Below are positions 11,401 through 23,322 of a stretch of DNA of 64,000 nt, one piece after another. The stretch's first letter is position 1. Each line of letters starts with the position of its first letter. The position numbers were made by a program, and so were the translations under genes. The DNA is taken from positions 165,042 to 229,041 of the forward strand of contig JAVSML010001068.1 of the NCBI GenBank assembly GCA_038503035.1. Reading direction: 5' to 3'. The DNA comes from Crocodylus rhombifer (Eukaryota > Chordata > Crocodylia > Crocodylidae). The notes beneath the pieces are model-generated. The model was given only the letters and a program-made list of their open reading frames with translations, made no database searches and was not told the origin of the DNA.

Positions 11401-12282
11401 ACTTGTAACTTCTGTTTCATTTGCATTATGACATTCAATATAGTCAACACTTCTTTTAGTATCCTAACTTATTTTTGAGCCAATAGATAAACCTGACATA
11501 TAAGAGATTACAACTTCCTTCAGATAATGGCTCTTTCTATCAAATCTTTGTATTTATCACCTAGCAACCCAGAATCAGATGAGAACACTTCAGTTTTCTT
11601 ATGATATTGACACTTTGGCCAAATCATTGGCTAAGGCACTAGATTCATACATCCTTCTGACTGACCTGCAACATGGTCCTGAAAGAAAATAAATGATTTA
11701 GGAGTAGGTAGATGGGTAGGGGTGCACGGTGTCTTCTCTTCCTTACAGTAGGGTAAATCAGGAACAACTCAAAGTCACAGGAATACTACTACTCTATAAC
11801 TAGTGTGAAATGGGGCACAGGCCTATCATCAACATAGGCAATAAAGACTTGGAAACATGCAGATACATATAAGAAAATACCTTGACCTTGCCCATCTGGA
11901 AACCCCTATAAGTTCCTAAGAAGTTCTGGAGGACAATGTCTATATTACCCTAGCACTGTATTAACCTACCCCTCTATCTTTTTCAGTGTTACCAAGATCA
12001 CTGTGATATCCAAAACCACGATGCTTAAGTCTCCCAACTAGAGCATATCAAAAAATTCTCAGCAGAGTGAATCTCCACTGGAAACCATAGTTTCTAGAAA
12101 CTAACATTTTCTGAGCAGACTGATTTTCCAAACTCTTACAGTTTTTCTGGAGGAAATATCAAAATGAAATATTTCCTTTGTTTGGATTGAAACAACCCCA
12201 AGTGGAATATTTTTGAGGTGACCTCTTCCAATTTTGAATCAGACTGGGGAAAAAAACTCAAAGCAATTGTGGGCTGTATTCC
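8401..12282. other. Unassigned intergenic DNA
   Basis: About 3.9 kb, AT-rich except for a GC-richer patch at 9990-10340. Short open frames at 9217-9453 and 10396-10638 show no recognisable domain. No TIR, LTR or LINE tail was recognised. Confidence 0.45.
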
Positions 12283-12385
12283 CTGTGGTGCAATGATTTA
12301 TTGGAACTGTAGTTCCAGCCTCTATTCTATCTTTTGGTCTGGGCTTGCTGGAGAACTACCATTCCTGTAATGCACCATGAATTTT
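12283..12385. repeat. Short fold-back (palindromic) element
   Basis: The left arm CCTGTGGTGCAATGATTTATTGGAACTGTAGTTCC is roughly inverted in the right arm GGAGAACTACCATTCCTGTAATGCACCATGA. The arms are about 33 bp and imperfect, with about 35 bp between them. This is typical of an old MITE; the superfamily is not determined because no target duplication was resolved. Confidence 0.45.
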
Positions 12386-13488
12386 AATGAAGAAACTCTG
12401 GATGGAAAAAGGACTGGCAGGATGGAGAGCCTTTTTATGTGATGAGACTGAAAAGAGCTTGGATGGCTTCAGCAAGGAAAACAGAGGCTGAGAGGACATT
12501 CAATTGATTTCTGTAAATAAACCAGAGGGATAAATACTGTAAGGAGAAGAGCTACCTAAAGGACAGTGCTGGAACAAGAAAAATGGGTTTAGATTCACCC
12601 TGAATAAATGTAGGCTACAAATTAGAAGAAAGCTCTCAACCAGAAGAAGAGTGAGATTTTGAAACAGCCTTCCAATTGAAGCAGTAGGAACAAGCCATGA
12701 ATTTATTTTAAGGTGGAGTTTATTACAGTGATTATTCAAAGAGACTGCCTATGATAGCAGGGATTTGGACTTAATCATCTGGTAAATCCCTTTTAGTACC
12801 ACATTCTAAATGCTTATGATTAAGACAGTCGGGGGCCTCAGACACTGATTTGATTCTGTAGCCACTTGTTGGCCCTCCCATCACAGCCCTCCCTTCATAC
12901 CACAGCCACACTGCCACTTGGAAGAGCAAAGTTATCCACCTTCAATCATTCCTGAGACGGGTATAGGTGTATGAAGACATCTTTCCTTACAAGGACACAA
13001 GCTTCCCCTCTTCACTGAATCAGAGTAGGACAGCAGTGCTTACTCTAGTAACTAGAGCATATATGCAATGGCAGATGAACAAGGCCAACTTAAACACTTC
13101 TTGTCATGTCACAAACAGAGCCCTTTGCTGTGATGGTACTGTCAGGAGTGATGAAGAAATAGGCCTTGAAATTTTTACCTTGCTGCAATGCATGGTTCAC
13201 GTCATCCTCCTTCAAATGGCTGTTTTCAGGTTCTGCAGACTCAGGCAGAAACCTTTGCTTTGGTCAGATTCAGGTCAGAGTTTCACACTTTTCTTTGCTA
13301 TCTTCAGGCCTAGAAAACAGTTTCTGATTAAACTGTGTGATTCCAGGATCTTGGACCCTAGAAAAGGGGTTAGGGCCAGATTCTGTTCCATGAAGTGGAT
13401 GTTCAGGTAGACTTAGGTGTTTAAGTGCAATTCTATTTCACTTTGCACAAGTCCCTGAAATCCATTAATGCACCTACCTTTGTAACAC
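12386..13488. other. Unassigned intergenic DNA
   Basis: A 147-codon open frame at 12967-13410 has no domain I recognise and is probably chance. No repeat was recognised. Confidence 0.45.
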
Positions 13489-13742
13489 ATGAGGCATGTT
13501 TACACATGCACCTCAATACGTAGACTATTTTACTGTGCATTAAAGTATTGTGTAGAAAACCATGACGTTACGCTAATGTACAGTAAATTAATCTACTGCA
13601 CATTAAGCATCCCAAAAATGTGTGCAAATGTGCTACTGTACATTAGCACAGCCTAATGCACATTAATTTAGTACCTCATATTGAAGGTACTACATTTAAT
13701 TCACATTAGAAATGGCACATTAATGCACATGTAGATGTGCCC
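13489..13742. mobile_element. TIR element of the ...TCTACACATGC family (MITE)
   Basis: The left end GCATGTTTACACATGCAC and the reverse complement of the right end GGGCACATCTACATGTGCAT are similar inverted repeats. The interior is full of short inverted motifs around TACTGTGCATTA, CTACTGCACATTA and CTAATGCACATTA. The ends resemble those at 37586 and of the Harbinger copy at 42341. No clear target duplication was found. Confidence 0.5.
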
Positions 13743-16625
13743 ACTGCCATCTAACCCTTAAGACTGAATCATAAAAAAACAGTGAGGAGAAGGAGGACCC
13801 ACAGCAATTTGTATAAACTCTTTTACAGGGATTCAAGCAGGGTAGAATACAATCACACAGGTTCTTAAGTCTATCCCTTAGTGCCTACTCCTCAACTTAC
13901 CATTTCCTCTTCCTACCAACATTGATTCATTCTATCTAGTTTGAACGTGAACCAATAGCTTTTCATCAAGACACTTACCTTGCCCAGCATGGGGACATCC
14001 AAGTGATGTCCGTCTCCACATGGGATAACAATGAACTATGGAGCTGAGCATTATACAAGAATGATTCTTGTGGGACTTTACAGAGTAGAACAGGATCTGG
14101 ATCAGGAGGAAGCCCAGGACAGAAGAGGTCTCCGGGATACTTCTAAAAAGAACATTTATGTTGACTCCACCTACCTCTTCCAGGCTCTCAAAAATGAGAC
14201 CATTAGGACCTTATGGTTAACTGGCTACAAGCAATATTGGTATAAGCACTGATTACCATCATTCCACTCCAACTTTGTGGAGACTGTCCATCAGTGCCTT
14301 CTCTTTGCCAAGGCCTTGACTAGTCTCCAATTTGGAAGAGCTGCTGTTGAGTAGCTTCCGAGGTTGGCTTGCTGCTACCTTCTCAATAACCCTGATTAGT
14401 AAGGAAATATAAGATATAAAAATTTAGCTGGCAAGAGCATCTTGTATTGGAAAAACATGTTCTTAAGCGCTGGACCAAGTGGAGGGTAGCCTGTCTTCTT
14501 TGAAAGAGATTCCACAACACTCATCTAATTCTTGTCACCACTCAGCAATCAACAGAGCTGAGGGTGTATTCCATGAATGGTGGTTTAGCTTTCACATTGG
14601 ACTTTCAGGGCTGGTGACTCAGATGGGTAGAACTCTGTCAGGAAATGTTTTTATGTTTGCCATGAACCCCTGTTGGGGTTCTGCCTGTTTGGATGAAAGC
14701 ATTTTGTTTCAGATTTTTTTGATCTGTTCAGCCATGTTGGGAGCTGTTCAGAGAGGGAGCAGGGGCTGGGACAGGATTAAGGCAGCCTTTTCTGAAATTC
14801 TTTGCTACTTTTATTTTGGATGTTATTAATATTCTGCAATGGAAAATACAATTAAGAAGTTTTAGATAGGAATAGAAGAGAGTTAGACTATCTGACTTTA
14901 CCTTGCTATAAGTATACACCAACCCATCTATAAAATTCAGTTAGAATTTCATCTGCTTATATTGGAGCAAACATCACCACCAACTGGATGCAAAATTCAT
15001 TAAAGGAAATGAAAGCAGGACCTGCTAGCATGTACTAACTATCCCCACACCCCCACCAGAAATGTAGACCTTCTCTATTCTCTGTTTTAACTAGTAAGGA
15101 AAGAACTATTAGAGGACTAGATGGATACATAGAGCCAAATGTTCACTCAGGAGTCCTCCCGTGTACTTTGCAGAGCCCAAATCCGTAGTCACATCTCTCA
15201 AGGTACCATTGTGAATCTTTTCTGTGCCCACACCTCTTCAATTTTGAAAAGCTCTTTGGAGAATTCTTTAATATGAGAGTTTCTCTAAACTCTGCTATTT
15301 GATATTGCTATTATATGATTTTCTTTTGGATAATAAAAAGTTCAGAACCAGATATTAAAGACAATAAATGTTTTTTTTTAATATATTAAAGTTCAGATCT
15401 TGGTCAGCATTACAGGCTTAAAGTGCAACCCAGTCCCTTGTGGGTCCACTAATCTAGGTGTGAATCACTTTATGTGAGTGAAAAAATAGCACTGAATAGT
15501 GTCATAAGACATTGCTGCAACTTTTAAGTAAAAAAAAAAAGAAAAAAAATGATGTGTTACCTCAATATTCAAACATTATAAGGGTAATACTTAAAAATGT
15601 CAAGAGAAATATCGCTCCCTTCACATGCCCCCACTTCCTGAGAGGCAGCTTTATAATTTCTGATAGTGAAAAATACCAAATTCTGATCACCTTACCTAAC
15701 AGCAAAATTTCCTTAGGAGTTAAGGTTATTTCAATCCTCAGGGGTTACCAACAGTAGGTGGAACCTGCCGGTTAGTTAAAACACACTTTTTAGTAATCTG
15801 TGCTAGCAAATCTTATGAGCAGAAGTGTACTAGAAATGTCGGGGCTGAATTCATCAAGAATGTCCATGTTCCTTCCTAAATGAATACACTGAGAATTATT
15901 TACAATACTAGACACTTATTTACTCAAATAAAATTAAAATCCTCACTATCCACCAGATTTTGTACCATATATTATGCACATATAATATACATATAAGTGT
16001 GATCCTATTCCACCCTGCCCAAGTCACTGCAGAGCATCTAAATAAAAAAGGTGAATGAGTCCTCCTCCTTCTTGCTGCTTTTTTGCAACACAATGTCAAG
16101 GGTAAGATGACAATTATTACAATTAAATTGTACACAGGTGCCTAAGTCTTCCTTCTCTCTAGTCAGCATGTAAAAATAACACAGAGCAGGTTACCATGCT
16201 AATAATATTTCCTGACAGGGTCCCCATTTCATGATGTAAAATTGCAAAGAAAAAATATTTAAAACCAAAGTTCCAAACTTGTGAGGAAAGTTTACTAATT
16301 TAAAAAAACCCTGGTTTTATTAATTCAGCATTTTTTAATGGGGAGACTGATACAATGGTAAAAGGGAAGGATAGAATTTGAAGGTAATCAAGAAAGGTCA
16401 TTACAGGAAATGGATCCTGAATGGTATATTGGACTATAATGAAGTGGACTGTGTGGAGATGGAAAAAAATGCGAAATTTGAAAGTATACTAGGGTTATGG
16501 CAAATGCGGACTCTTTTGCCTCCTGTAGGCTGTTCAAATAACCCAAATGCAGGTGAAGCAGGCACTCACGCCACAGCCCTTCACAATCTAACTGCAAGAG
16601 ACACATGGGGCACATTTACCTGGCC
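13743..16625. other. Unassigned intergenic DNA
   Basis: AT-rich, with an A-rich run at 15530-15549. Short open frames (14031-14252, 14479-14829) lack recognisable domains. Confidence 0.45.
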
Positions 16626-16639
16626 ATAGCAGTGGCCGC

Positions 16640-16715
16640 TGCTGCACCCTGGTTGAGAACCACTGACATAAGCTGAGCTGAGAACCACAAGAGTGGTTCT
16701 CAACTGGGGACTGCC
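16640..16715. repeat. Two opposed hAT-type terminal repeats
   Basis: CTGGTTGAGAACCACTG is followed, after about 35 bp, by AGTGGTTCTCAACTGGGG, its approximate reverse complement. CAGTGGTTCTCAACC is the classic terminal repeat of hAT-Charlie-like elements. The ends point away from each other, so they could be the adjoining termini of two elements or a fold-back remnant. No partner termini were found further out. Confidence 0.4.
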
Positions 16716-16984
16716 AAACTGAAACAAAAATTGTAGAGGGATGCTGTCACTCTACAAAGGCTGAGAGCTTCTAATCTAGGAGAAGGGAACAGTAAGAGCC
16801 TGGGGGGGCATTTGATATATTTTGCTGATATTAATAATTTAGTTTTTGTTCCCTTCACATTTTGCTATTTCAGGGCTTCTGTGAGGAGGCTAACTGATTC
16901 ATAGATATCCCTGTGTACAGGAGTAGGGCTCTGACAAGCAAGATCCAACTCCCACTGAAGCAGTGGGAAAGTATTAGACAGACA

Positions 16985-17098
16985 CTTGGTTGGGATGGTT
17001 TAGTCAGGGATGATCCTACCTTGAGCAGGGACCTAGACTAGATGACTTCTTGAGGTCCCTTCCAGCCCTGATTAAATATCATTATATGATCCTATGAA
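16985..17098 (+). mobile_element. CR1 LINE 3'-end fragment
   Basis: The core GATGACTTCTTGAGGTCCCTTCCAGCCCTGATTAAATATCATTATATGATCCTATGA is a CR1 3' UTR end with a degraded tail. No coding part remains. The sequence from 17099 to 17788 holds nothing I recognise. Confidence 0.75.
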
Positions 17099-17788
17099 CT
17101 TACATGGAATCCCCAACTCTACAGAGCAGCCTCAGCTGACTGACCGAGGATAGACAAAGAGAAAAACCTCACTTTTCTAATGTCCCTCATACCTAACCCT
17201 GAGACAGTTTGCTGGACAACCAGCACATTATTTTGTGCATTAAAGTAAATTTCTGCCTCTACAAAAATTGTAGGAATTAGGAATGCAGGTAAGGGAACCC
17301 TCATCTAACACCTTTGCTTCACTCAGAGGATCTACTCTTAACTGGATATTCCAGTAACAACTCTACAGGGAAAATAATATAAGCTTGCATTATTTTTTTT
17401 CTGTAGTTTGAGAAGAAAGAGATGCCAAAAAAAGTCTCCAACTCTGCCACTGAGTCTTTGTGTGACAGAGAACAACCTAATACCTCTGAGTTTCCTCATT
17501 TACATGATGAGTACACAATATTGATCTGCTGTACAGCAGAGAGTGTCTGGGAAGCTTACTTAGTTGGCAAGTACACTGCACATTTTGATATAAAATATAA
17601 AAATATTCAATATATAAATAAATAGCAGTTTTGAGAATACTATGAATATTACAGATATTCTGACTTTAACTCTCCACTTCAGTAAAGATAGCACTGGTTT
17701 CAGTAAAGATACCACTGATACCAGACACCTGAAATTTTTAAAGCAGGATTTCTTAGGTGTGAGCTCCTATTTCCCAGAAAACTGCATA

Positions 17789-17976
17789 GGCCACATCCAG
17801 ACAGGCACAGATGTTTTTGTTTAGTTCCCTGGAGAACGCCTGATCACTTGAAGTCAAAAGAAAACCCCACACTGCAAGGTAGCAGTGCAGGGAATGCCTG
17901 ACTGTGTAGTGTGTGGCACCACAGATGGATCTGCAGCATCACATACTGCATGGTTGTGCTCATCTGGACACAGCCA
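17789..17976. mobile_element. TIR element of the GGCC...TCCAGA family, short copy
   Basis: The left end GGCCACATCCAGACAGGCAC is inverted at the right end, which reversed reads GGCTGTGTCCAGATGAGCAC. The interior TGCAAGGTAGCAGTGC...GTAGTGTGTGGCACCACAGATGGATCTGCAGCA matches 47440-47543 and, inverted, 18480-18580. Confidence 0.6.
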
Positions 17977-18477
17977 TAGAGGGCACTGGCAGTGACTACT
18001 GGACAACACGACACACAAACTAACTGCTGTTGAAAAGAGGAAAATGAGGGCAGGTAATGGTTAGAAATGGTGAGACTTATTTGACCAGCATATGTAGCAC
18101 AAAAGAGGCACCCAGGGCATTTCATTTTGGGTTTAGCTGAAAGGCAAAACTAAGCAGAATACAGAAGTCATCCTAATCAATCCTCAAATAAAGGATACTG
18201 AACAAGAGATCTGAATTTGAGTCTTTTCCTCTCACAAACCAATGTTCATTTAGTTTCCTGAAGTATCTTATAACAACTATTTCAAGAGACAGTCGACCTG
18301 AAAGATAGGGTTTCACACTACAAACGTTTCTTTTGAAATTATGATATTTGAGCTAAATTTTCAAGAGTGCCTGGAGATTAAATGTACTAACACTGAGGGC
18401 ACTGAACTTGAAATGCATGAACAGAAACAAAATAGAGGAAACAGAACACTCACCCACTGAAAATCTGGCCACTTTGG

Positions 18478-18956
18478 CCTCCTCCAAATGAGTATGGCCA
18501 TACAGTACCACAGACCTGTCTGCACCGCCACACACTGCACATTCAGGCGTTCCCCATGCTACTACTTTGCAGCACGAGGGGGCAGCAGGGGTTTGATTCT
18601 GGGAGATCCTGAGGTCCAAAAAAATTGTGCAGAAAAAAAGCAGGGTGGCTTATGTAGCAGGAGCGTGTGCCACCCAAAACCAGTCCTGGCCTGCTGGAGC
18701 TACAATCCAACTGCTGACCAGGCTCGAAGCTGCAGAGGCACAATGGCTGAAGGTTTCCTGGCCCCCAGAATCCCAGGTAAGACTGCTAGGCCAAGTATGG
18801 TTGTTATCCCCATCCTCTCCTACCTCACCTGCTGTGCATCAAAGGGTGCATGGCATGGGTGTACCCCAGGGAAAAGCAGCAGCAGCACAAGGTGTACTGC
18901 TGCTTCTTGTCTCCAGGGAACAGCACATTTGTGCTCGTCTGGACACAAGTCCACAC
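18478..18956 (-). mobile_element. TIR element of the GGCC...TCCAGA family, inverted full-length copy
   Basis: The sequence is approximately the reverse complement of 47031-47543. Shared blocks include CACCGCCACACACTGCA, TGCTACTACTTTGCAG, ATGGCTGAAGGTTTCCTGG and CATTTGTGCTCGTCTGGACACAAG. The termini are inverted repeats of the TCCAGATGAGCA type. The open frames here are not convincing as coding. No target duplication was resolved. The region between the two short-family copies (17977-18477) holds nothing I recognise. Confidence 0.6.
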
Positions 18957-20254
18957 ATATAGGCATGTGCACTTGCAGCAGCTTAAATAGCACAGCACAA
19001 ATTTGTGCTAAAGATTAGTGCCTCAGCACACAGGCCTGAATGTGCACTTTGGTGTGGAGCAAATTGTGCCACTTGGGGCAAACTTACTCTGCCCAGATCC
19101 TCCTGGATCTCAGCCAGGAGGAGCTGGAGGCTGGGGCCAGCACCTGTGGTGTATCCCCAGTGTTGGCCCTGGGCAGGCTTCTTTGCCTGGGTTCTCCCAT
19201 TTGCCTCACCAGCAGGGATCCTGGTTTTCTCTGTTTACATATTGCAAATTCTCTTATAAAAACCCTAAATTATCTGATTAAGAAACCCAACATTCACATT
19301 TTCCCACAATTAAAATGAAATGTCACTATATATATAGGTAACAGTAGAGCACAATGTTTTGATATATTTACAATTTTAAAGCAATTTGGAAGCCTACCAC
19401 TGCTTCAATCATTATAATAAAATAATTCTAAATACCTATATATCTTGGCATTTGCTTTTGGTTTGTTATCATAGGAATGTAGAGCTCACACTGGCCCCTT
19501 CACTCACCAGGATGGAGGTCCAGCTTTGATTGTCCCCACAGCTGCTTTGTGGTGCTGAGCAGCACTGATATGCTGGTGCCATGCCCTTGACTCTCACTCC
19601 CAACCCACAGCACCTACAGCCCTGCAAGTGTCCCTCATTCCTGACCTGCAGCCAGCAGCCATTGCTTGCTCCCCACTCCCTCCCTCCAGGCAACAGCTCC
19701 TTCCCTGCACCAGGACATGGGTTCAGCTGCAGCTGTCCCAACCACTAATTTGTGGTTCTCAACAGTGCCAGCCCTTGCTGTTCTGCTCCCAACCTCCATG
19801 CCCAGGCCCCAGTGATCCCCATGTCATTCCTGGAAAGCCCTTGACTGTGGCTCAGGGACTGGGCTGGGCAGCCTCCCCATTCTAGTGGGGCTGAGTGGCT
19901 CCAAGCCCAGCTCTGGTGGCCATTTCTACCCAGAGTGCCCCCCACCCTCAGCATCTCTTGCACTCACACAGCCATGCTACCACCCCTGGCCCATCTCATA
20001 CACATATAGACCCTGATGCCACCTCATTCCCCGCCCTGCCCTTCACCTACCCCTGCCCCAACTGCCATCTCCACCCCTCCCATCCATCAAACCCCCTCAA
20101 GGGGTTTCCAGGACCAAGAGCCACACACCCCCCAGCCAGAACTGCATGTCTCACCTCTGGTGTGGGCATGGAGCAGGGCTGGAGTGTGGCAGCTACCTGT
20201 GCAGCTGTGGTACCTACCAGCAGGTCCCATCCCATCTGGTGGCTGTTCATGCAA

Positions 20255-20520
20255 GGTATAGGATTTGAGGTGGGAATATGGGTGGTTGTGGGGTTTGTGG
20301 GAGAGGTTGGGAAGGGTGTGGGGGTTGTGGATGCAGATGGGTATTGGGTTTGTGGGGGTGTGGGTGCAGTGGTATGTGTGGGTGTGTGTGGGATTTGTGG
20401 GGGCTTGTGGGGGTGGGGTTTTGGGAGGATGTACGGTTTGTGGGTAGTGTATGGGTGTGGGGTTAGTGGGTGGGAGTGGGTGTATGTGTACATGTGTATG
20501 TGTTTGTGGGGGGCGATTTG
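20255..20520 (+). repeat. G-rich minisatellite (TGTGGGGG-type units)
   Basis: Irregular units of TTTGTGGG, GTGTGGG and GGTTGTGG fill about 265 bp, with strong G bias on the plus strand and many runs of three to five G. The complementary C-rich composition recurs at 33181-33545 inside a hAT element. Confidence 0.8.
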
Positions 20521-20987
20521 TGGGGCCCAGTTGGGGCCTCCCACCACATGCTCACCCTATGATACACAGCCCCTGCCAGTGATGACAGCAGCTGCAGCAG
20601 CTGGTGAGCCCTCGGGGCACTCATGGCCCATGGCAGGCAGAGCCCCACAGTGGTGCACAGCTTCAGCTGAGTCCTAGGGACTGCATGTGGCAACATGGAG
20701 CCAGCCCAGCCCAGCCCACTGGCATGTACCTTTGGGCCAAACCTGGCTAGCTCCATGCCAGCACATGGTGCTTCTAGTGGAAATTGCACACCATCAGGCC
20801 AGGTGGGGCCAACTCTGTGGCTCCACATTCAGCTTCCAGGACTCTGGTGGGGCGCCACACATGGGGGCACAGAGCCTGCCTGACCTGATGGCACCAGCAG
20901 TGGTGGCTGTGCACCATGGGGAGGGGGGTGTGTTGCAGGGCGCCCCAACCCCTCACAAACTCCATACCCACTCATCCCCCACCCCCC

Positions 20988-21073
20988 CTTCCACAAACCC
21001 CACACAGAAGGAGCACCCCAGGACTCAGCCCTTCCACAAACCCCACACAGAAGGAGCACCCCAGGACTCAGCT
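20988..21073. repeat. Perfect 43-bp tandem duplication
   Basis: The unit begins CTTCCACAAACCCCACACAG and ends GGACTCAGC. Two copies start at 20988 and 21031 with no difference over at least 42 bp, implying a recent duplication. Confidence 0.85.
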
Positions 21074-21298
21074 GGAACCATGGTCTTCATGAGGGTACAT
21101 TGCCTGGCACAGGCCATGAGTGCCCCAAGGACACACCACCTGCTGCTTCAAGCCATGCCCCACTTCTATTTTCTCCAATATGCTGAGGCAGTATGCTGAA
21201 GCAGCAGGAGGATGCAGCAGCCATATACACAGTTTGGCCAGCTGCCAGAGCATCTCCTTGGAGGACCCAGCCTCCAGTTGCTTATAGGAATGCTTCAA
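21068..21298 (-). pseudogene. Possible hAT transposase C-terminal (dimerisation) fragment
   Basis: The minus-strand frame has WQLAKLCIWLLHPPAASAYC about 20-40 residues in, followed by SILEKIEV and GLKQQ. This loosely follows the hAT dimerisation segment, in which a tryptophan helix, a proline-alanine-serine turn and an SERLFS-like motif occur in order. The key S-E-R is not conserved. No N-terminal part lies upstream, so at most it is a remnant of a deleted copy. It could be chance similarity. Confidence 0.33.
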
Positions 21299-21340
21299 GA
21301 GTGTGCCTTGCGCTGATTTTTTTCACTGCAGTTTTTTTTA

Positions 21341-21360
21341 ATACTGGGATTTCCCAGTAT
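21341..21360. repeat. Perfect short palindrome
   Basis: ATACTGGGATTTCCCAGTAT has 9-bp perfect arms with a 2-base loop. It follows a T-run. It may be a piece of a fold-back element; no function is claimed. Confidence 0.7.
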
Positions 21361-21500
21361 CAAATTTAGAGTCCATGCTGCAAACATGCAGTGCAAGGAA
21401 CATTTGCTCATATGTGAGGTGCCTTCTAAGGCATCTCAAACTCCCTTGAGATGCCACAACATACACACATGCATGCTCATGTGGACACGGCCTTTAAGGT

Positions 21501-23097
21501 GTCTTAATTTGGACCAAAAATGGATGGCATTTATACACGTGCTCCAGGAGATAGGTGGGGAAGGTACTTTAATTAGCACAGATCTGAGAGCTGCGCTAAT
21601 TAAAAGTGTCCCTGTGCTGAAAAATGGCAGTGGGATGCTTTGAGCTAAAGGTCATTGAACCAGCTTTAGTTTAAATCACCCTGCCACCATTTTCTTAAAA
21701 TTTCTGGTCACTTCTGTAATACATATGGGAACAATTTTTAATATTACTACAGTCAGAGATAGTCTAATGACTAGTCATTTTGTATAGGACATCCATTGCT
21801 TTCTTCTGCAACAAGTCTGATGCTTAAGGAAGAAATTAAATTGCAGACAAACAGGATGATGACTCAAGAGCATTCTGATGTAGGAGCCTGAACTGATGAT
21901 GAAAAAGACAACTTAAAAAGAAAAACTTTAAAGGTCCCTAAGTAAAGATGCTTGAAAAAAAGGGCTGCTTTCTATTGCAGACTTGGGTTTTATCAGAGTT
22001 CATGTGCCCCTTGAGTTGCTCACTTTATTTCTTTCTATTGACTGATGTATCAAAGAGTGATGCCTGATTTAACTTTCCACTAAACAAACTTTTCTCTATA
22101 AAGATATGTACTACTACACACAGGAGCTGTACATACTTCCAGAACAATTTCCCCTTAGGATATGAAGAAAAAAAGACACAAGAGAACATCAGAGCTTTCT
22201 GTTTTGATCCTCATGCTGTTATCTGGGGAAGCCACATTAGACTTCACAATGATAGTTTATAGCTTCAGCAGCTTTCTGTGTAGAGAGCAATTATTCATGT
22301 AGTGCTATTGTATGTTTTGGCCTTAGTTCATATATTCTTTCTCACCATCAGTTTTTAAAGTGGTGTATAGAAAAGAAGTAACAGGAAAATAAACAGGAAG
22401 CTAAAAAAATTAACAACAATAAACAATAATAAGCAATCCTGATTTGGACTGAAAGTCAAAATATTTAAGGCATCAAATTTTCAAGAATATATCGTGCTGA
22501 AATAATAATTTTGCTTTTTTATTCTTTCCCAGAACTATAATTTATATTTTAAAAGATTGTAATTAACTAAATGTAAAGATAAGTGCAATGAAGTATTTTT
22601 AGCGACAAGAAATACAGCTATTTACCTAAATTCAAGTCTTAAAGTGAAAGCATTGGAAAATATATTACAGAGAAGAGAACCATGTTGGAGAAAAGGGGCA
22701 GGGAGGAGGTTGGGCAAGCAGAGCTTAAAAAATTACTCTTTTTTTTTTTTCTCCTGTTAGTATGATTATATAAAACCAAATATATGGACAGAGTGATGAT
22801 TAACAAAAACCTGCTTTACAGTGACTGAAATCTGGTTTGGAGTTATATTGCTTTGTCAATCCTCTCATAAGAACTATCAATGCCACAGTGTGAACTGGGA
22901 TGTTTGAAACATTATCAACTGCTTTTGGAAAATGAATTGAGGCTCTGTAGCATTTTGCTCACCATGATCAGAAGGTACAGTTTGTTACGCTGAGTAACAT
23001 GGAGTGAGGATCCTCCCAAGAAAAGGCATACCCAGCACATTGTATATATTCACATATATACATGCTGAGTTTGCTCACACTCCTAGATAGTCATCCT
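21501..23097. other. Unassigned AT-rich DNA
   Basis: Contains a T-run at 22739-22750 and no recognisable repeat or coding sequence. Confidence 0.5.
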
Positions 23098-23322
23098 GGG
23101 CTTGTCTGTACATGCTCCTGCGGCACAGTAATAGTCCATACTGTGGTGTGCTGGTGGCACATGGTTATTTTTAGCTGTTTCACCACCATAGCAACACGCT
23201 ATAGTGAGGGAGCATGTTGCTACGGTGATGTAGCTTGGGCATCATGGTTTGTGCCCACTGATGCTATATCACCATAGCACATGGTTACAGTGACATAGTG
23301 TCTTGTGTTGACACATGCACTG
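23098..23322. mobile_element. TIR element related to the copy at 37586
   Basis: The left end GGGCTTGTCTGTACATGC and the right end GTGTTGACACATGC are inverted. The interior shares GGCATCATGG, GTGCCCACTGATGCT and ACAGTGACATAGTGTCTTGTGT with 37586-37814, so both belong to one non-autonomous family. The stretch to 24002 is otherwise unassigned. Confidence 0.6.

Larger units (their letters stand above)
18957..21500. other. GC-rich block, probable degraded transposon, family unresolved
   Basis: Base composition rises sharply relative to the flanks, and the block contains a G-rich minisatellite, a 43-bp tandem duplication and a possible hAT transposase tail. Long open frames such as 19895-20677 follow low-complexity sequence and are not credible genes. 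The right edge (about 21470-21495, CATGCTCATGTGGACACGGCC) looks like a terminal repeat of the neighbouring TIR families, but I could not pair it securely. Confidence 0.4.

Noticed and set aside
12967..13410. 147-codon open frame as a candidate small gene
   Set aside because: No domain, signal peptide, promoter or splice context was seen; this length is expected by chance at this window size.
19895..20677. 260-codon open frame on the plus strand
   Set aside because: Its glycine- and valine-rich half simply translates the TGTGGGG minisatellite, and all other frames of this region are similarly open.
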